From JAZDFC01 sp043808235 (GTDB taxonomy: Bacteria > Bacteroidota > Ignavibacteria > Ignavibacteriales > Melioribacteraceae), in NCBI GenBank assembly GCA_043808235.1, contig JAZDFC010000105.1:124001-188000 (forward strand): 64,000 bases of DNA, written 5' to 3'. The notes below the pieces were generated by a model. The model was given only the letters and a program-made list of their open reading frames with translations, had not been told where the DNA came from and searched no databases. Both the position numbers and the translations under genes were made by a program. This document shows, one piece after another, positions 51,413-60,863 of the stretch (the stretch's first letter is position 1; every line of letters begins with the position of its first letter).

Positions 51413-51555
51413 TTTGCACCTTCCAAATTATTTTTAATTGATATGCCATTGCAAATCACCGTCTATCCCCGATTTGATAGCGTTAATAAGATAATTTATT
51501 CAAAATTAATAATCAACTTCTAGAACCTTAACAAAATATACATGGTCATGATTTC

Positions 51556-53556
51556 TTACTGAATTAGCACCATCTTTTTTGTTTCGATAAATTTACCGGA
51601 ACTTAATTGATAGAAGTAAACTCCGCTTGAAAGGTCACTTCCGTCGAATTCAGCTTCGTATGTACCAGGGGATTTATGTTCATTTACGAGCGTTGTGATT
51701 TCTCTTCCAAGTAAATCGTACACTACAAGTCGCACTTTACTGAATACTGATAACTGAAAACTGATTACTGTTGACGGATTGAACGGATTGGGATAATTGT
51801 CGTACAAAATAAAATCTTTTTCATCGATGTCGAATGATCCAAGATTCGTAAAGCTTTCTAATGTCCCGTCGGCAACAGAATATTTCTTTTTGTTTGTTGA
51901 AATGGAATAACGGATATTATCCATTGCCACAACCTGTCTTGGTTTTGAATTGCTGCTGTATTTATAAATCGATGAATCAACAGATGTTGAATTACGGGTA
52001 TCGACAATCATTATCGGCATTGTACCTGAAACTGAAATTGAATTATCCGAACAATTAACCTCGGCATAATCATCAACGTCGAGAAAAAGTCCGATACGCT
52101 TGCGAGGATGCATCAATCCCCACAGCAGCGCCGCCGTTCTGTTTTCATATAAATCTTCATCATCAAATATCATCGGCTGAAAAATAAAGTCGTCATAGAT
52201 ATTTAATCCGGCATTGCTTGTCATCAGTCCTTTTAACGCCGCCTCAGGATTGCCTTCGGTGTTATCGATGAAAAATTCACTTGCGATCTTTCCAGCATTC
52301 CCCATAAAGAACACCTGCGTGCCTGCCTCAACCTTTTGATAGAAGGAAATGCTTGCCTGTGTTGACATATCATTCAACAATGAAATAGCAGAAAGATTAT
52401 TCCCGGCAATTAAAAATTTTTCAACGCTGTTAATTTTTTGCGCTGTCTCTTCGAGATCAACTGTCGTTGATGAAACCTCAATCAGTTCGAACCGTTCAAC
52501 ATATTGATCCAGATATTCAACAATAATATTTATAAAAGAAGCATACGTAGAGTTATATATTAGTCCAACGTAATCTTCCATATTGAAATATTTATCAAAA
52601 CTAAGTGAAATATTTTTTTGTGCATCGTTCGTCCCGGTTAAAAAAATATTTGTCTTTGGCGGCTGAATGGGAGAATCATAATTAATTGGTTGAGCGCTTT
52701 CCGGAATGTAAAAAATACTGCGGTTGTTCAAATCGTATTTCCATCCCGCGACCAATTGATCGCACTTTAAATTCTCGATGGAATAATTTGGGGATGAATA
52801 TTCCAGCTTCGTATCTCCATCAATTTGAAAAAATGAAACCGCGCCGCTGCCCATTACGATTGCAATTCCGTTTGGCTCAATGCATAGCGCAGTCATGTCG
52901 TCAATTCCAACGCCGAGTATGTTTTCAACTTTCGTTTCGTAAAGATTAAAAATGAATGGTATTAATCTCCCCCATCTTGCGCGCTGAATGAAATGAGTAT
53001 CGATGATAATGCCAGGGACTAATCCGAGAAAATCGTTTTCAATTGCCACGCGAGAATAAAATGGATTAAGCAATGATTCTTTCGGGTAAGCCGCGCCATG
53101 TTGAGCAGAAAAAACATATTCACTTATAACCATTGCGCCTGCGCTGGTACCGGCAACTGCTCCGCCATTTTGATATACATGCTTAATCGCTTCTTCGGTT
53201 TTAGTCCCTTTCCAGTACAAAATATATTTCCACTGGTCGCCGCCTTTAATGAAAACAGCTTTCGCAGAAATTAATTCATCGTAAGTTGATTCAAGTTCTG
53301 CCGTGGCTTTATTTGGAATTTTTACATTGATTGCTTCGCTTGCACCGAGCCATTTAAAATAATCGGGAATCCAGTTGTCTTCATCGCTATAAGAAAGGAT
53401 AACAATTTTTCCATAATTACTTTTTTCAACTATCCAACGATATGGTTCGTCGCTCCAATCGTTGTAATCTTCCGGACCGCCCCCGATTGCACATATATAA
53501 CCCTGCGCAAAAATGCTTGAGGAAATCAAAAACAAAAAGACGATGATTATCTTCAT
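51556..53556 (-). CDS. Secreted S51 (cyanophycinase-like) peptidase with T9SS domain
   Basis: 666 residues, signal peptide to about Ala17. Residues 20-270 are a peptidase S51 domain: G-G-D-Q at 105-108, nucleophile Ser138 in A-G-T-S-A-G-A-M-V, and I-I-D-T-H-F-I-Q-R-A-R-W-G-R-L carrying the catalytic His. That last stretch is the D-x-H-F-x-x-R-x-R-x-G-R-L signature of cyanophycinases rather than of short dipeptidase E. Residues about 290-560 are a second region of unknown fold, then a type A sorting domain. Likely cleaves Asp-containing isopeptide backbones outside the cell. The pattern matches extracellular cyanophycinases, but the substrate is not proven. Confidence 0.88.
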   Translation of the reverse strand: MKIIIVFLFLISSSIFAQGYICAIGGGPEDYNDWSDEPYRWIVEKSNYGKIVILSYSDEDNWIPDYFKWLGASEAINVKIPNKATAELESTYDELISAKAVFIKGGDQWKYILYWKGTKTEEAIKHVYQNGGAVAGTSAGAMVISEYVFSAQHGAAYPKESLLNPFYSRVAIENDFLGLVPGIIIDTHFIQRARWGRLIPFIFNLYETKVENILGVGIDDMTALCIEPNGIAIVMGSGAVSFFQIDGDTKLEYSSPNYSIENLKCDQLVAGWKYDLNNRSIFYIPESAQPINYDSPIQPPKTNIFLTGTNDAQKNISLSFDKYFNMEDYVGLIYNSTYASFINIIVEYLDQYVERFELIEVSSTTVDLEETAQKINSVEKFLIAGNNLSAISLLNDMSTQASISFYQKVEAGTQVFFMGNAGKIASEFFIDNTEGNPEAALKGLMTSNAGLNIYDDFIFQPMIFDDEDLYENRTAALLWGLMHPRKRIGLFLDVDDYAEVNCSDNSISVSGTMPIMIVDTRNSTSVDSSIYKYSSNSKPRQVVAMDNIRYSISTNKKKYSVADGTLESFTNLGSFDIDEKDFILYDNYPNPFNPSTVISFQLSVFSKVRLVVYDLLGREITTLVNEHKSPGTYEAEFDGSDLSSGVYFYQLSSGKFIETKKMVLIQ
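51739..51770. repeat. 32-bp simple repeat in sorting-domain DNA, copy 2
   Basis: Identical to 49670-49701 and in the same position of the sorting domain of the secreted S51 peptidase gene. Confidence 0.8.
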
Positions 53557-53620
53557 TAAAAGAAAACACTTGTCGAAGCTCCCGGTTAAATAATTATCGG
53601 AAAGTCGCTTCGACTTACAA

Positions 53621-54616
53621 TTAAAAAGTTAAGCTCAACGATATTCTATGAATACTCGGTAAAATATCGTATAGTGAATAAGCATAATCAAAATTAATTA
53701 CGTTTCCGTTGAAGGGTAAATTTACGCCGGCGCCGAAAGTAAAATCTTCATCGTCGTAATTATATTTATAACCGCCGCGTAAAAATATCCGGTCGAAGAA
53801 TGAAAACTCGGTTCCAAAGTTTACTCTTTCCTGGTTATCGTTTGGATGAACTGCATCGAGACCGGCTCTTACTTTCATGAAAGTTGAGCTATAAACATCA
53901 ACACCGATTCCTACCTGGAAACATAGCGGAAGGGGATAACTGTCCGTTACAAGTCTTGCGGGCGTAAGTCTATTCAATGGAATTGAGCTGTTAATATCGT
54001 GCGTTACATTTAAATCCTCTCCGTCGAATTGTAAGTCCGGACCGAAATTGCTCATCCGCATTGCAATTGTAAGATTCTGAAAATCGAGTCTGTACTGCGT
54101 TCCTACATCGAACGCAACGCCGCTTGCAGACTCATTCCAAATCCTTTGATTAATAAATTTTGCAGTAACCCCAACCGAGAATTTGTCGGTTAATTCTTTA
54201 GCATAGGTTAGCCCAACGGCCATATCCGTAGCATCGAAAAATCTACCGGTGCCGTGCGGACTTGTCTCGGTTGTTATTTCCATTTTATCCATTGTAAAAA
54301 CAACAACGCTCACGGCAAATGTACCGATGCCTTCAAAGTTAGCAGCGAATGCGGCAGCATTAAAATCAAACATATCAAAGTAACGCATATATGAAAAATG
54401 GGCGGCTTTTGAATCTATATTGCTTATACCGGCAGGATTCCAAAACACAGATGTGATATCATCGCTCAAGCCCACAAAAGCTCCGCCGAGTGAAGCGGCT
54501 TCAGCGCCGACAGGAATTTCAAGAAATTGTGCGCCCGATGTTCCGAGGTTTGGATTTTGCCCGTACAAAAACGAGGCGAAGAGCAATCCGGTTATCATTA
54601 GTAAAAACTTTTTCAT
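53621..54616 (-). CDS. PorV/PorQ-family outer-membrane protein
   Basis: 331 residues, signal peptide to about Gly19. G-A-Q-F-L-E-I-P-V-G-A-E-A-A-S-L-G-G-A-F-V-G-L-S-D-D then F-W-N-P-A-G-I is the N-terminal signature of the PorV/PorQ family, FadL-like 14-strand barrels. The barrel ends I-H-R-I-S-L-S-L-T-F. In T9SS, PorV carries cargo from the translocon to the attachment complex. This copy sits behind a receptor and a large surface protein, so it may be a locus-specific paralogue that handles that cargo. 24 nt after the surface-protein gene. Confidence 0.88.
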   Translation of the reverse strand: MKKFLLMITGLLFASFLYGQNPNLGTSGAQFLEIPVGAEAASLGGAFVGLSDDITSVFWNPAGISNIDSKAAHFSYMRYFDMFDFNAAAFAANFEGIGTFAVSVVVFTMDKMEITTETSPHGTGRFFDATDMAVGLTYAKELTDKFSVGVTAKFINQRIWNESASGVAFDVGTQYRLDFQNLTIAMRMSNFGPDLQFDGEDLNVTHDINSSIPLNRLTPARLVTDSYPLPLCFQVGIGVDVYSSTFMKVRAGLDAVHPNDNQERVNFGTEFSFFDRIFLRGGYKYNYDDEDFTFGAGVNLPFNGNVINFDYAYSLYDILPSIHRISLSLTF

Positions 54617-54640
54617 CGCTTTTTCCTGATACTGTTTATG

Positions 54641-57391
54641 TTATTTGATGATTGCAAACCTGCTTAAATATTCCGTGCCTTGTGCCTGCACATGATAAAT
54701 ATAAATACCCGGCGCAATTTCTCTTCCGGCTTCGGCGCGTAAATCCCATGTCTCAGTTCCGTTCGCAGCACTGTGATGGAGCGTTTTAACCAAATCCGCG
54801 TCGACGGTATAAATATAAATTGTGCATTCGTTTGGTAGATTGATAAACTGGATCTGTCTTAGCGGTTCCTTTCGAAGTTCGCCGTATTCCGGTTCGTACA
54901 ACGATGAAACGATGTACGGATTCGGAACTACTTTAATTTTGGAAATATTATCTTGAATGCTCTGGCTGTTGATGGATGATTCATTTACTCCGAATTGATA
55001 TCTGTCTTTAAGTGTAGGCTGTATCGGAACAACCGTGGTTACTGAAAAAATATTGCCGGCAGAAGGCGCTGAATTGCTGTTGAATTCTATGTTTCCTTCG
55101 AGTCCGTCGAACTCAAAACTGTCTAAGTTATATAATGTATCGAACGATGCAATTGATGTTTGCAATTCGTCGCGGACAACTACGGATGTAAATTCTTCGT
55201 TATTATTAATTCCTTTTCCTTCCGTTGATACGAGATAAGTATTCTTTTTAACCAAGGTTTCATCGCTCACAGAGAAAGTAATTTCAACCGGATCGGTTCC
55301 GCCAATTCTCGAAACATTCTGAATTATCTCCGGCGGATTTAGTGTAAACAAAACACCATCATCGGTCGCAAGGGTTTGTCCTACGTTTATTGCGCGTAAG
55401 GCGAGCACAGTGTCTGAGCTGTTTCGAACAACTGTTGATGCAAATTTTACGGTCATGTAATCGCCGGGCTGAGGCAACAATTCGGGATCAGCATTCGGAT
55501 CAGGATCGGTAATTACAAACTGAAGACCATCGCTTACATTATACTTTCCACCCGAAACATAATTACGCGGGTAGCGTTCGAGATATTCTCCCGTAAGAAG
55601 ATCAATTATTGTTATCTGTTTATCTTCGAGAAATTCTATGCCGTAAGCCGACGGATAAGTTTTGTTCTCATCGCGTATTACTATTTGAAGCTCGGTGTTA
55701 AAATTCCCTTTTTCTTTTTTTGTTACGTAACCAAATCCAAGTTCGTATTGGTTGCCACCAAGCGAGTTATTATTGGTTGGATTAACTTCAACAACATAAT
55801 TTGAGTTGCCCGTACCAATGTTCAGAACATTTCCGGCCGACACCGGGGCAAATCCTATCGCGGCAGATTGAGGAATAACCGAGACAAGATTTATTACTCC
55901 AATGGTACTGCCCTTCGGACTTTCGAGACTTGCAATGGATGAATCGCCTCTATCGTATGCCGTGATTGAATACCAATATTCAAAACCATTTGTTACATCA
56001 GTATCAACATAACTGTATTTCAATCCTGTATCGAATCCATTGAAGTTAACTAAATCGCAATCAACAAGTTGAGACCAGGTTACGCCCTTGTCCTGGCTGC
56101 GATATAACCTGTAACCCTCGAAGTCATATTCGCCAGAAAACTTGTCGAGTGACTTCTCTGATTTATCGTCCCAGTACAGAGTAACCGATTCATCGCCAGC
56201 CACGGCAGATAGCGCAGGCGCTGCCGGCGGTTTGCTTATTTCAAAGTTAAAATTAACAACCGTCTTCGCCGCTTCGAGCGAATTGTAAATTTCGTTTTTA
56301 TCCCAACCTGCTAATATTGCTGTCACAAAAGTTAGAGTATCTCCAACACTCAAGGTATATGGACCCGAACTGACATTCGCGAGCAAGTCCATCCCTTCGG
56401 CGGGTATTGTTGCGGGATCATCAAAATGAATATTTTGTGCTGTTCCAAGATGAAAATATCTGTCGCCGAAATCCGAATTAAACAAATATTCCTTACTTGC
56501 CATTATTCCATATTGAAGCGAATCGATATCCTGATCGTCATTGTAAAGATTATAATGCATGTCCGTAATACCGGCTTCGACTCCATTAATTAATGGCGTC
56601 TTTAAAAGAGCCACGCCAAAGTAACCGGTTTTTCCGCCAGGCCATTCGGACGACGCTCCGTCATCGAAGAAATAGACAAAATTATTTTCTTTATCAAAGT
56701 CTAAAAAATCATCACCGTATTCTGCATCGCCGCCGCTTATATCGCCAATATCCATATCGGAATACAAATTGAAATATAAATCACTTAGATTTTGGCTGCC
56801 TTTATTGATAACATCAAATCTGTAAAAGATTATATTTTGTGCAAATTTTACACCGTAAGTGTAGCCCGTTTGATTAATCTCGACGCCGAGAATTTTCTTT
56901 GTGTTGTTGCTGTCGTTATAAGCGCAGAAACTATCCTGGTCGGATTTAATAATTGGATTCCCGCCCGCATCCTTTATAGGCCACCCATTGACGGGGTGCC
57001 ACGTTTGAGGATTGTCGCTAAACGCAACGCTCGATATTTCGGGATTATGATATCCCCCGATGGCTTCCCATTCTTCGTTTGTGGTATATCTTCCCTGCAT
57101 CACATTTCCCGGGACACCAACCATGGGATTAATTCTGTAGATGTAATTCATTGTGCTGTTAATAGGAAACTCACCGGACGGACCTTGCGTTATTCTGCGG
57201 GGATAAAGTTTACCGCGATTTTCGAAAAACAACCCGATATTACTTCCATTATGTGTACCGCCGGCGCGATCGGAAATTCCGCTTGTTTTCAATTCCGGCG
57301 ATTCTCGGTCTCTATCTTTGGATTTATCCTGACCGTTGCCGGCGCCGATGACACCGAATACAATTATTAAAATCAAAAACAGCTTTTTCAT
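54641..57391 (-). CDS. Large exported surface protein of the receptor-PorV triad
   Basis: 916 residues, signal peptide to about Gly20. The first 380 residues share a domain with the 12282-15113 product (F-R-F-D-V-I-N-K-G-S-Q-N-L-S-D-L-Y-F-N beside V-I-N-K-S-G-G-Q-I-N-D-M-Y-F). Fn3-like domain about 395-495 (P-A-A-P-A-L-S-A-V, then Y-W-Y-S-I-T-A-Y-D-R-G). The C-terminus has V-V-P-N-P-Y and ends Y-L-S-R-F-A-I-I-K, a different type of sorting domain from the N-P-F-N-P class. Located between a TonB-dependent receptor and a PorV-like barrel; could play the part that SusD proteins play, but no sequence likeness to SusD was seen. Confidence 0.8.
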   Translation of the reverse strand: MKKLFLILIIVFGVIGAGNGQDKSKDRDRESPELKTSGISDRAGGTHNGSNIGLFFENRGKLYPRRITQGPSGEFPINSTMNYIYRINPMVGVPGNVMQGRYTTNEEWEAIGGYHNPEISSVAFSDNPQTWHPVNGWPIKDAGGNPIIKSDQDSFCAYNDSNNTKKILGVEINQTGYTYGVKFAQNIIFYRFDVINKGSQNLSDLYFNLYSDMDIGDISGGDAEYGDDFLDFDKENNFVYFFDDGASSEWPGGKTGYFGVALLKTPLINGVEAGITDMHYNLYNDDQDIDSLQYGIMASKEYLFNSDFGDRYFHLGTAQNIHFDDPATIPAEGMDLLANVSSGPYTLSVGDTLTFVTAILAGWDKNEIYNSLEAAKTVVNFNFEISKPPAAPALSAVAGDESVTLYWDDKSEKSLDKFSGEYDFEGYRLYRSQDKGVTWSQLVDCDLVNFNGFDTGLKYSYVDTDVTNGFEYWYSITAYDRGDSSIASLESPKGSTIGVINLVSVIPQSAAIGFAPVSAGNVLNIGTGNSNYVVEVNPTNNNSLGGNQYELGFGYVTKKEKGNFNTELQIVIRDENKTYPSAYGIEFLEDKQITIIDLLTGEYLERYPRNYVSGGKYNVSDGLQFVITDPDPNADPELLPQPGDYMTVKFASTVVRNSSDTVLALRAINVGQTLATDDGVLFTLNPPEIIQNVSRIGGTDPVEITFSVSDETLVKKNTYLVSTEGKGINNNEEFTSVVVRDELQTSIASFDTLYNLDSFEFDGLEGNIEFNSNSAPSAGNIFSVTTVVPIQPTLKDRYQFGVNESSINSQSIQDNISKIKVVPNPYIVSSLYEPEYGELRKEPLRQIQFINLPNECTIYIYTVDADLVKTLHHSAANGTETWDLRAEAGREIAPGIYIYHVQAQGTEYLSRFAIIK

Positions 57392-57509
57392 TTTCTACCC
57401 GAAAATTAAAATTTTATGTATTTCTTTTTATTAATCATTGTTCATTGCTCCATTCGTTTATTTCCGTTCCCACTTTTTCAAGTGTTGTTGGAAATTAACT
57501 TGTGGAAGA

Positions 57510-59966
57510 TTAAAATCTTATTCCTAATCCAAGTCGAACCGATCGCGGCGGTCCATAGTTTGACGGATCGCGCAAATATTCGAGCGAGTTATCTCCGGCG
57601 AAAGATATTTCCGGATCGCCGGTATCGGAATAAACATATATCACATTTCTATGATTCGTAAGATTTAATATCTCACAGAAGATGCGGGCTTTAAATTGGG
57701 AGAACAAATCAAATTCCTTTCCAATCTCTATATCAATATTATAAACAGACGGCATGCGCAAAGAGTTTTTTACAACAAATCCCACATCTCTTCCGCCAGG
57801 TGTGTATGGATAACCTGAGCTCGCTTTAAAGATCAAGCTAATGTCCATATCTTCAAATATAGTTTTGCCGAATATTTCCGGTCCCTCTCCTTCGGGAATA
57901 AAGAATGTGGCACTTGCATTCAACACATGCGGTTTATCCCAGTCAAGGTAATATAACAGTGTGGACTCGTCTGTTCCCGGATATTGTTCTTGTTCGGAGG
58001 ATGCGCTTCCTTTAACAAAAGAAAAAGTGTATGTTAAACCGCCGGAAAAATATCTGCTGCTACGCACATCGAGATTAACTTCGAATCCTTTTGTGTTTGT
58101 GTAATCTTCGTTAACATACAATGTATATCCGGTATATCGCCCGTCAACAAAAGGGAAATAATAACGCGTACCAATCTTACCGGTTTCGTCCTTGTAGTAA
58201 GCGGTAACATGCATCGCAATTCTCTCTGTGAACTGATGCGAAATTCCTACTTCGTACGAAATGGTTCTCATTGCATCGAGATTGGGCTGACCCATAAGCG
58301 GTTCGCGCACATGCAGGTCGTACTGGCTATTTTCGAAGAAGTATTGGTAATCAGGATTCTGAAAAAAATGACCGTACGAAAAGTGAAGCTTTGTGTTCTC
58401 CGAAATCGGGTGAGCGATACCGACACGCGGACTGATTTGGTATCTTGGTTTAACTTGAATGAGCGAGTTTGGATCGAGAGGGTTGTTACGGAAAATTACA
58501 TTCGCGTTAACATAGTCGAATCGCAGTCCGAGATTTATTACAAGGAACGGGAATTCAATTTTATCTTGAAGATAACCCGCAGCTTCAAACGGCGATGTGT
58601 TATAATTATTGATGTAAGGGAAATCGCGTTTGGGATCATAGATGTTCCAATATCGCAGCCAGTGTTTTTTATACTGGAAGCCAAATTTAATTTCGTTTAG
58701 TTGATTCATCTGCCAAACGAGATCGCCCTTTACTTCGGCGGTTGCGGTTCTGCTGTCTGTTAACGACGGCGGATCGGAACGCGAATAAAATTCAAATCCA
58801 GTTCCAATATCCGAAAGATACTGTGCATCTGAAGCTGCAATATACTCGGATGTATCTTTATCGAGCCCGGAATAGTATCCCTGATTAAAATATGAAAATC
58901 GCAGATCGTAAAACAAATTACTCGCGAGCGTGTGAGTAAGGGCTAAAGTTGATTGATAACTGTCGGTTCTGTTTCGTAAATATTGATCCGGGATATATCT
59001 ATAAGAGTGGTTATAGTTTTGCCGTTTGCCGGAACTGCTTCTGTTCGAAAAAGTGATTTTAATACCTTTGATCCCGGAGTAAGATAATTTCCCGAATAAC
59101 GATAATGATTTATCGTAACCGAACGGCAAATAACTTCCGTTTCTATCTTTTTCAACAGCGGCAAAGAATTTCAAATCGTTTGTGAATAATGGCCCGCTAA
59201 GGTTGGCATTGATTCTCATCTCGTGCAGATCGGAAAATTCTTTTATGCCGAACTCGCTGGTACGCATTTCAATTCGACCATTGAAATCATCGCCGCCTTC
59301 GCGTGTAACAATATTCACAACACCGCTCAATGAATTTCCATATTCCGCATTAAAAGTCCCGCTTAGCAAACTCATTTCCTGTATTGCATCGTTGCTTAAT
59401 CCCGTTGCAAGTCCGCCGAGGAGCGGATCCTGCACATACATCCCGTCGATAAGGTAAGCTACTTCATTCGAACGGCCGCCCCGGATATGCAGATTTTTAC
59501 CGCTTCCCACAACGCCTGCTTGCAGTTGAAGTAGTTGGGAAAAATCCGAGACCGGTAATTCTTCGATCTCGTCGCGCGTCATCACCGCGATACTGCTTGT
59601 TAGATCTTTCTGAATCATTTTTGTATCGGCACGAATAATTATGTCGTCAAGTTGAACGCTCGTCGGCTCAAGACTTAGCGAAATGTTCGTTGTTCTGTCA
59701 ACAACAATCCGAACATCCTCAACCACGGTGCTTTTATATCCTATTGAACTTATGCGAACAGAGTATGAACCGGGACGGATATTTAGAATGACGTAATTGC
59801 CTTCGTAGTCAGTAGCCGCGCCAAGCGAGGTTCCTTCTACTACAATATTTGCACCGATAAGCGGTTCGCCCGATGAAGCGTCGGTGATACTTCCGGTTAA
59901 TTTCCCGGTTGTTCCGGCGTTAAGAATTAGCGGTAAAAAAAGAATGAATATAAAAAAATTTTTCAC
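57510..59966 (-). CDS. TonB-dependent receptor with carboxypeptidase-regulatory-like domain
   Basis: 818 residues from a GTG start preceded by GGGGAG. Signal peptide, then a CarboxypepD_reg-like beta-sandwich (about 18-105: G-S-I-T-D-A-S-S-G-E-P-L-I-G-A-N-I-V-V), a plug domain (about 110-225: L-Q-A-G-V-V-G, G-N-S-L-S-G-V-V-N-I-V-T-R) and a barrel ending S-V-R-L-G-L-G-I-R-F. The plug also carries R-G-G-R-S-N-E-V-A-Y-L-I-D-G, typical of Bacteroidota oligomer-uptake receptors. Placement behind an RpiR regulator and before surface-protein and PorV genes suggests import of the oligomer made by the secreted peptidases. Confidence 0.92.
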   Translation of the reverse strand: MKNFFIFILFLPLILNAGTTGKLTGSITDASSGEPLIGANIVVEGTSLGAATDYEGNYVILNIRPGSYSVRISSIGYKSTVVEDVRIVVDRTTNISLSLEPTSVQLDDIIIRADTKMIQKDLTSSIAVMTRDEIEELPVSDFSQLLQLQAGVVGSGKNLHIRGGRSNEVAYLIDGMYVQDPLLGGLATGLSNDAIQEMSLLSGTFNAEYGNSLSGVVNIVTREGGDDFNGRIEMRTSEFGIKEFSDLHEMRINANLSGPLFTNDLKFFAAVEKDRNGSYLPFGYDKSLSLFGKLSYSGIKGIKITFSNRSSSGKRQNYNHSYRYIPDQYLRNRTDSYQSTLALTHTLASNLFYDLRFSYFNQGYYSGLDKDTSEYIAASDAQYLSDIGTGFEFYSRSDPPSLTDSRTATAEVKGDLVWQMNQLNEIKFGFQYKKHWLRYWNIYDPKRDFPYINNYNTSPFEAAGYLQDKIEFPFLVINLGLRFDYVNANVIFRNNPLDPNSLIQVKPRYQISPRVGIAHPISENTKLHFSYGHFFQNPDYQYFFENSQYDLHVREPLMGQPNLDAMRTISYEVGISHQFTERIAMHVTAYYKDETGKIGTRYYFPFVDGRYTGYTLYVNEDYTNTKGFEVNLDVRSSRYFSGGLTYTFSFVKGSASSEQEQYPGTDESTLLYYLDWDKPHVLNASATFFIPEGEGPEIFGKTIFEDMDISLIFKASSGYPYTPGGRDVGFVVKNSLRMPSVYNIDIEIGKEFDLFSQFKARIFCEILNLTNHRNVIYVYSDTGDPEISFAGDNSLEYLRDPSNYGPPRSVRLGLGIRF

Positions 59967-60001
59967 TTGAGTAACTCCCCAATAACTAATTGTTGAGTTT
60001 G

Positions 60002-60859
60002 TTAAAAAATTACATCGCCTTGTCTTTCGGCAATTTTATTTGATTCGTTCAGCATCTTCTTAGCTTTTGCTTTGTTGTTTAATGCACAGCCGGTTGCAAT
60101 TGCGTTTATTATAACCGAGATTGCCGAAAACGAGTTTGTAAAAAGCATGTTCTGTGTTTTTACTGTAAGATGCACATTAGAATAGAATGTAATGGGAGAA
60201 GCGTTTTTATCCGTTATGGAAACAACGCGGATGTTTTTTTCTTTTGCATATTTCGCCGCCTCAATGGTTTCTTTTGAATACGGTGGAAATGAAAACGCTA
60301 TGATTAAATCGTCTTTGTTTAAAAACAATATCTGCTCCATAAACGACGAATGATCATGAACCAGGTTATATGCGTCAACGGCAACTTGATTAAGCTGATA
60401 TGCAAGCACTCTCGAAAGCAGGAAAGATATTCCTAATCCCAAAGTAAATGTACGGTTTGATTCAAGTATCAATTTTATTGTCTGATTAAAATTTCCCCGG
60501 TCCAACTGATTAAGAGTATCGTTTATGTTTTTTATATCTTGATTTGCGACGGTTGTTAATGTATCGCCCTCAAGATGATCGGTGTCCAATAGCGAAAATA
60601 TTTCTTTGTTTTCAATATGATTTTGAAGCGTGTTGGCAATCTCGGAGCGCATCTCTAAAAATCCGGTGAATCCGATTCTTTGCGCAAACCTAACTATGGA
60701 GGCAACACTTAGACCGGTTGCCTCCGAAATATTGTTAACGCTTAGAAAAGAAATGCGATCGAAATTATCTATAAAGTACTCAGCAAGTTTCTTCTGATTC
60801 TTGGGCAGATTTTCGTAATGACTTTGTATTCTCTTTTTAATTTCTTTATATCTGCTCAT
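60002..60859 (-). CDS. MurR/RpiR-family transcriptional regulator
   Basis: 285 residues. N-terminal HTH_6 domain (1-77) with V-N-N-I-S-E-A-T-G-L-S-V-A-S-I-V-R-F-A-Q-R-I-G-F; C-terminal SIS domain (about 125-260: F-T-L-G-L-G-I-S, A-F-S-F-P-P-Y-S-K-E-T) that normally binds sugar phosphates. Its place between the T9SS protein (4 nt upstream) and the receptor (35 nt downstream) makes it the likely local regulator of the 45-64 kb run. Sugar-type control of a peptide locus would be unusual, so the true ligand is open. Confidence 0.92.
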   Translation of the reverse strand: MSRYKEIKKRIQSHYENLPKNQKKLAEYFIDNFDRISFLSVNNISEATGLSVASIVRFAQRIGFTGFLEMRSEIANTLQNHIENKEIFSLLDTDHLEGDTLTTVANQDIKNINDTLNQLDRGNFNQTIKLILESNRTFTLGLGISFLLSRVLAYQLNQVAVDAYNLVHDHSSFMEQILFLNKDDLIIAFSFPPYSKETIEAAKYAKEKNIRVVSITDKNASPITFYSNVHLTVKTQNMLFTNSFSAISVIINAIATGCALNNKAKAKKMLNESNKIAERQGDVIF

Positions 60860-60863
60860 CGCA

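Noticed and set aside
56792..57370. 192-codon plus-strand open frame inside the large surface-protein gene
   Set aside because: Entirely antisense to a well supported 916-codon gene; a shadow of its codon bias.
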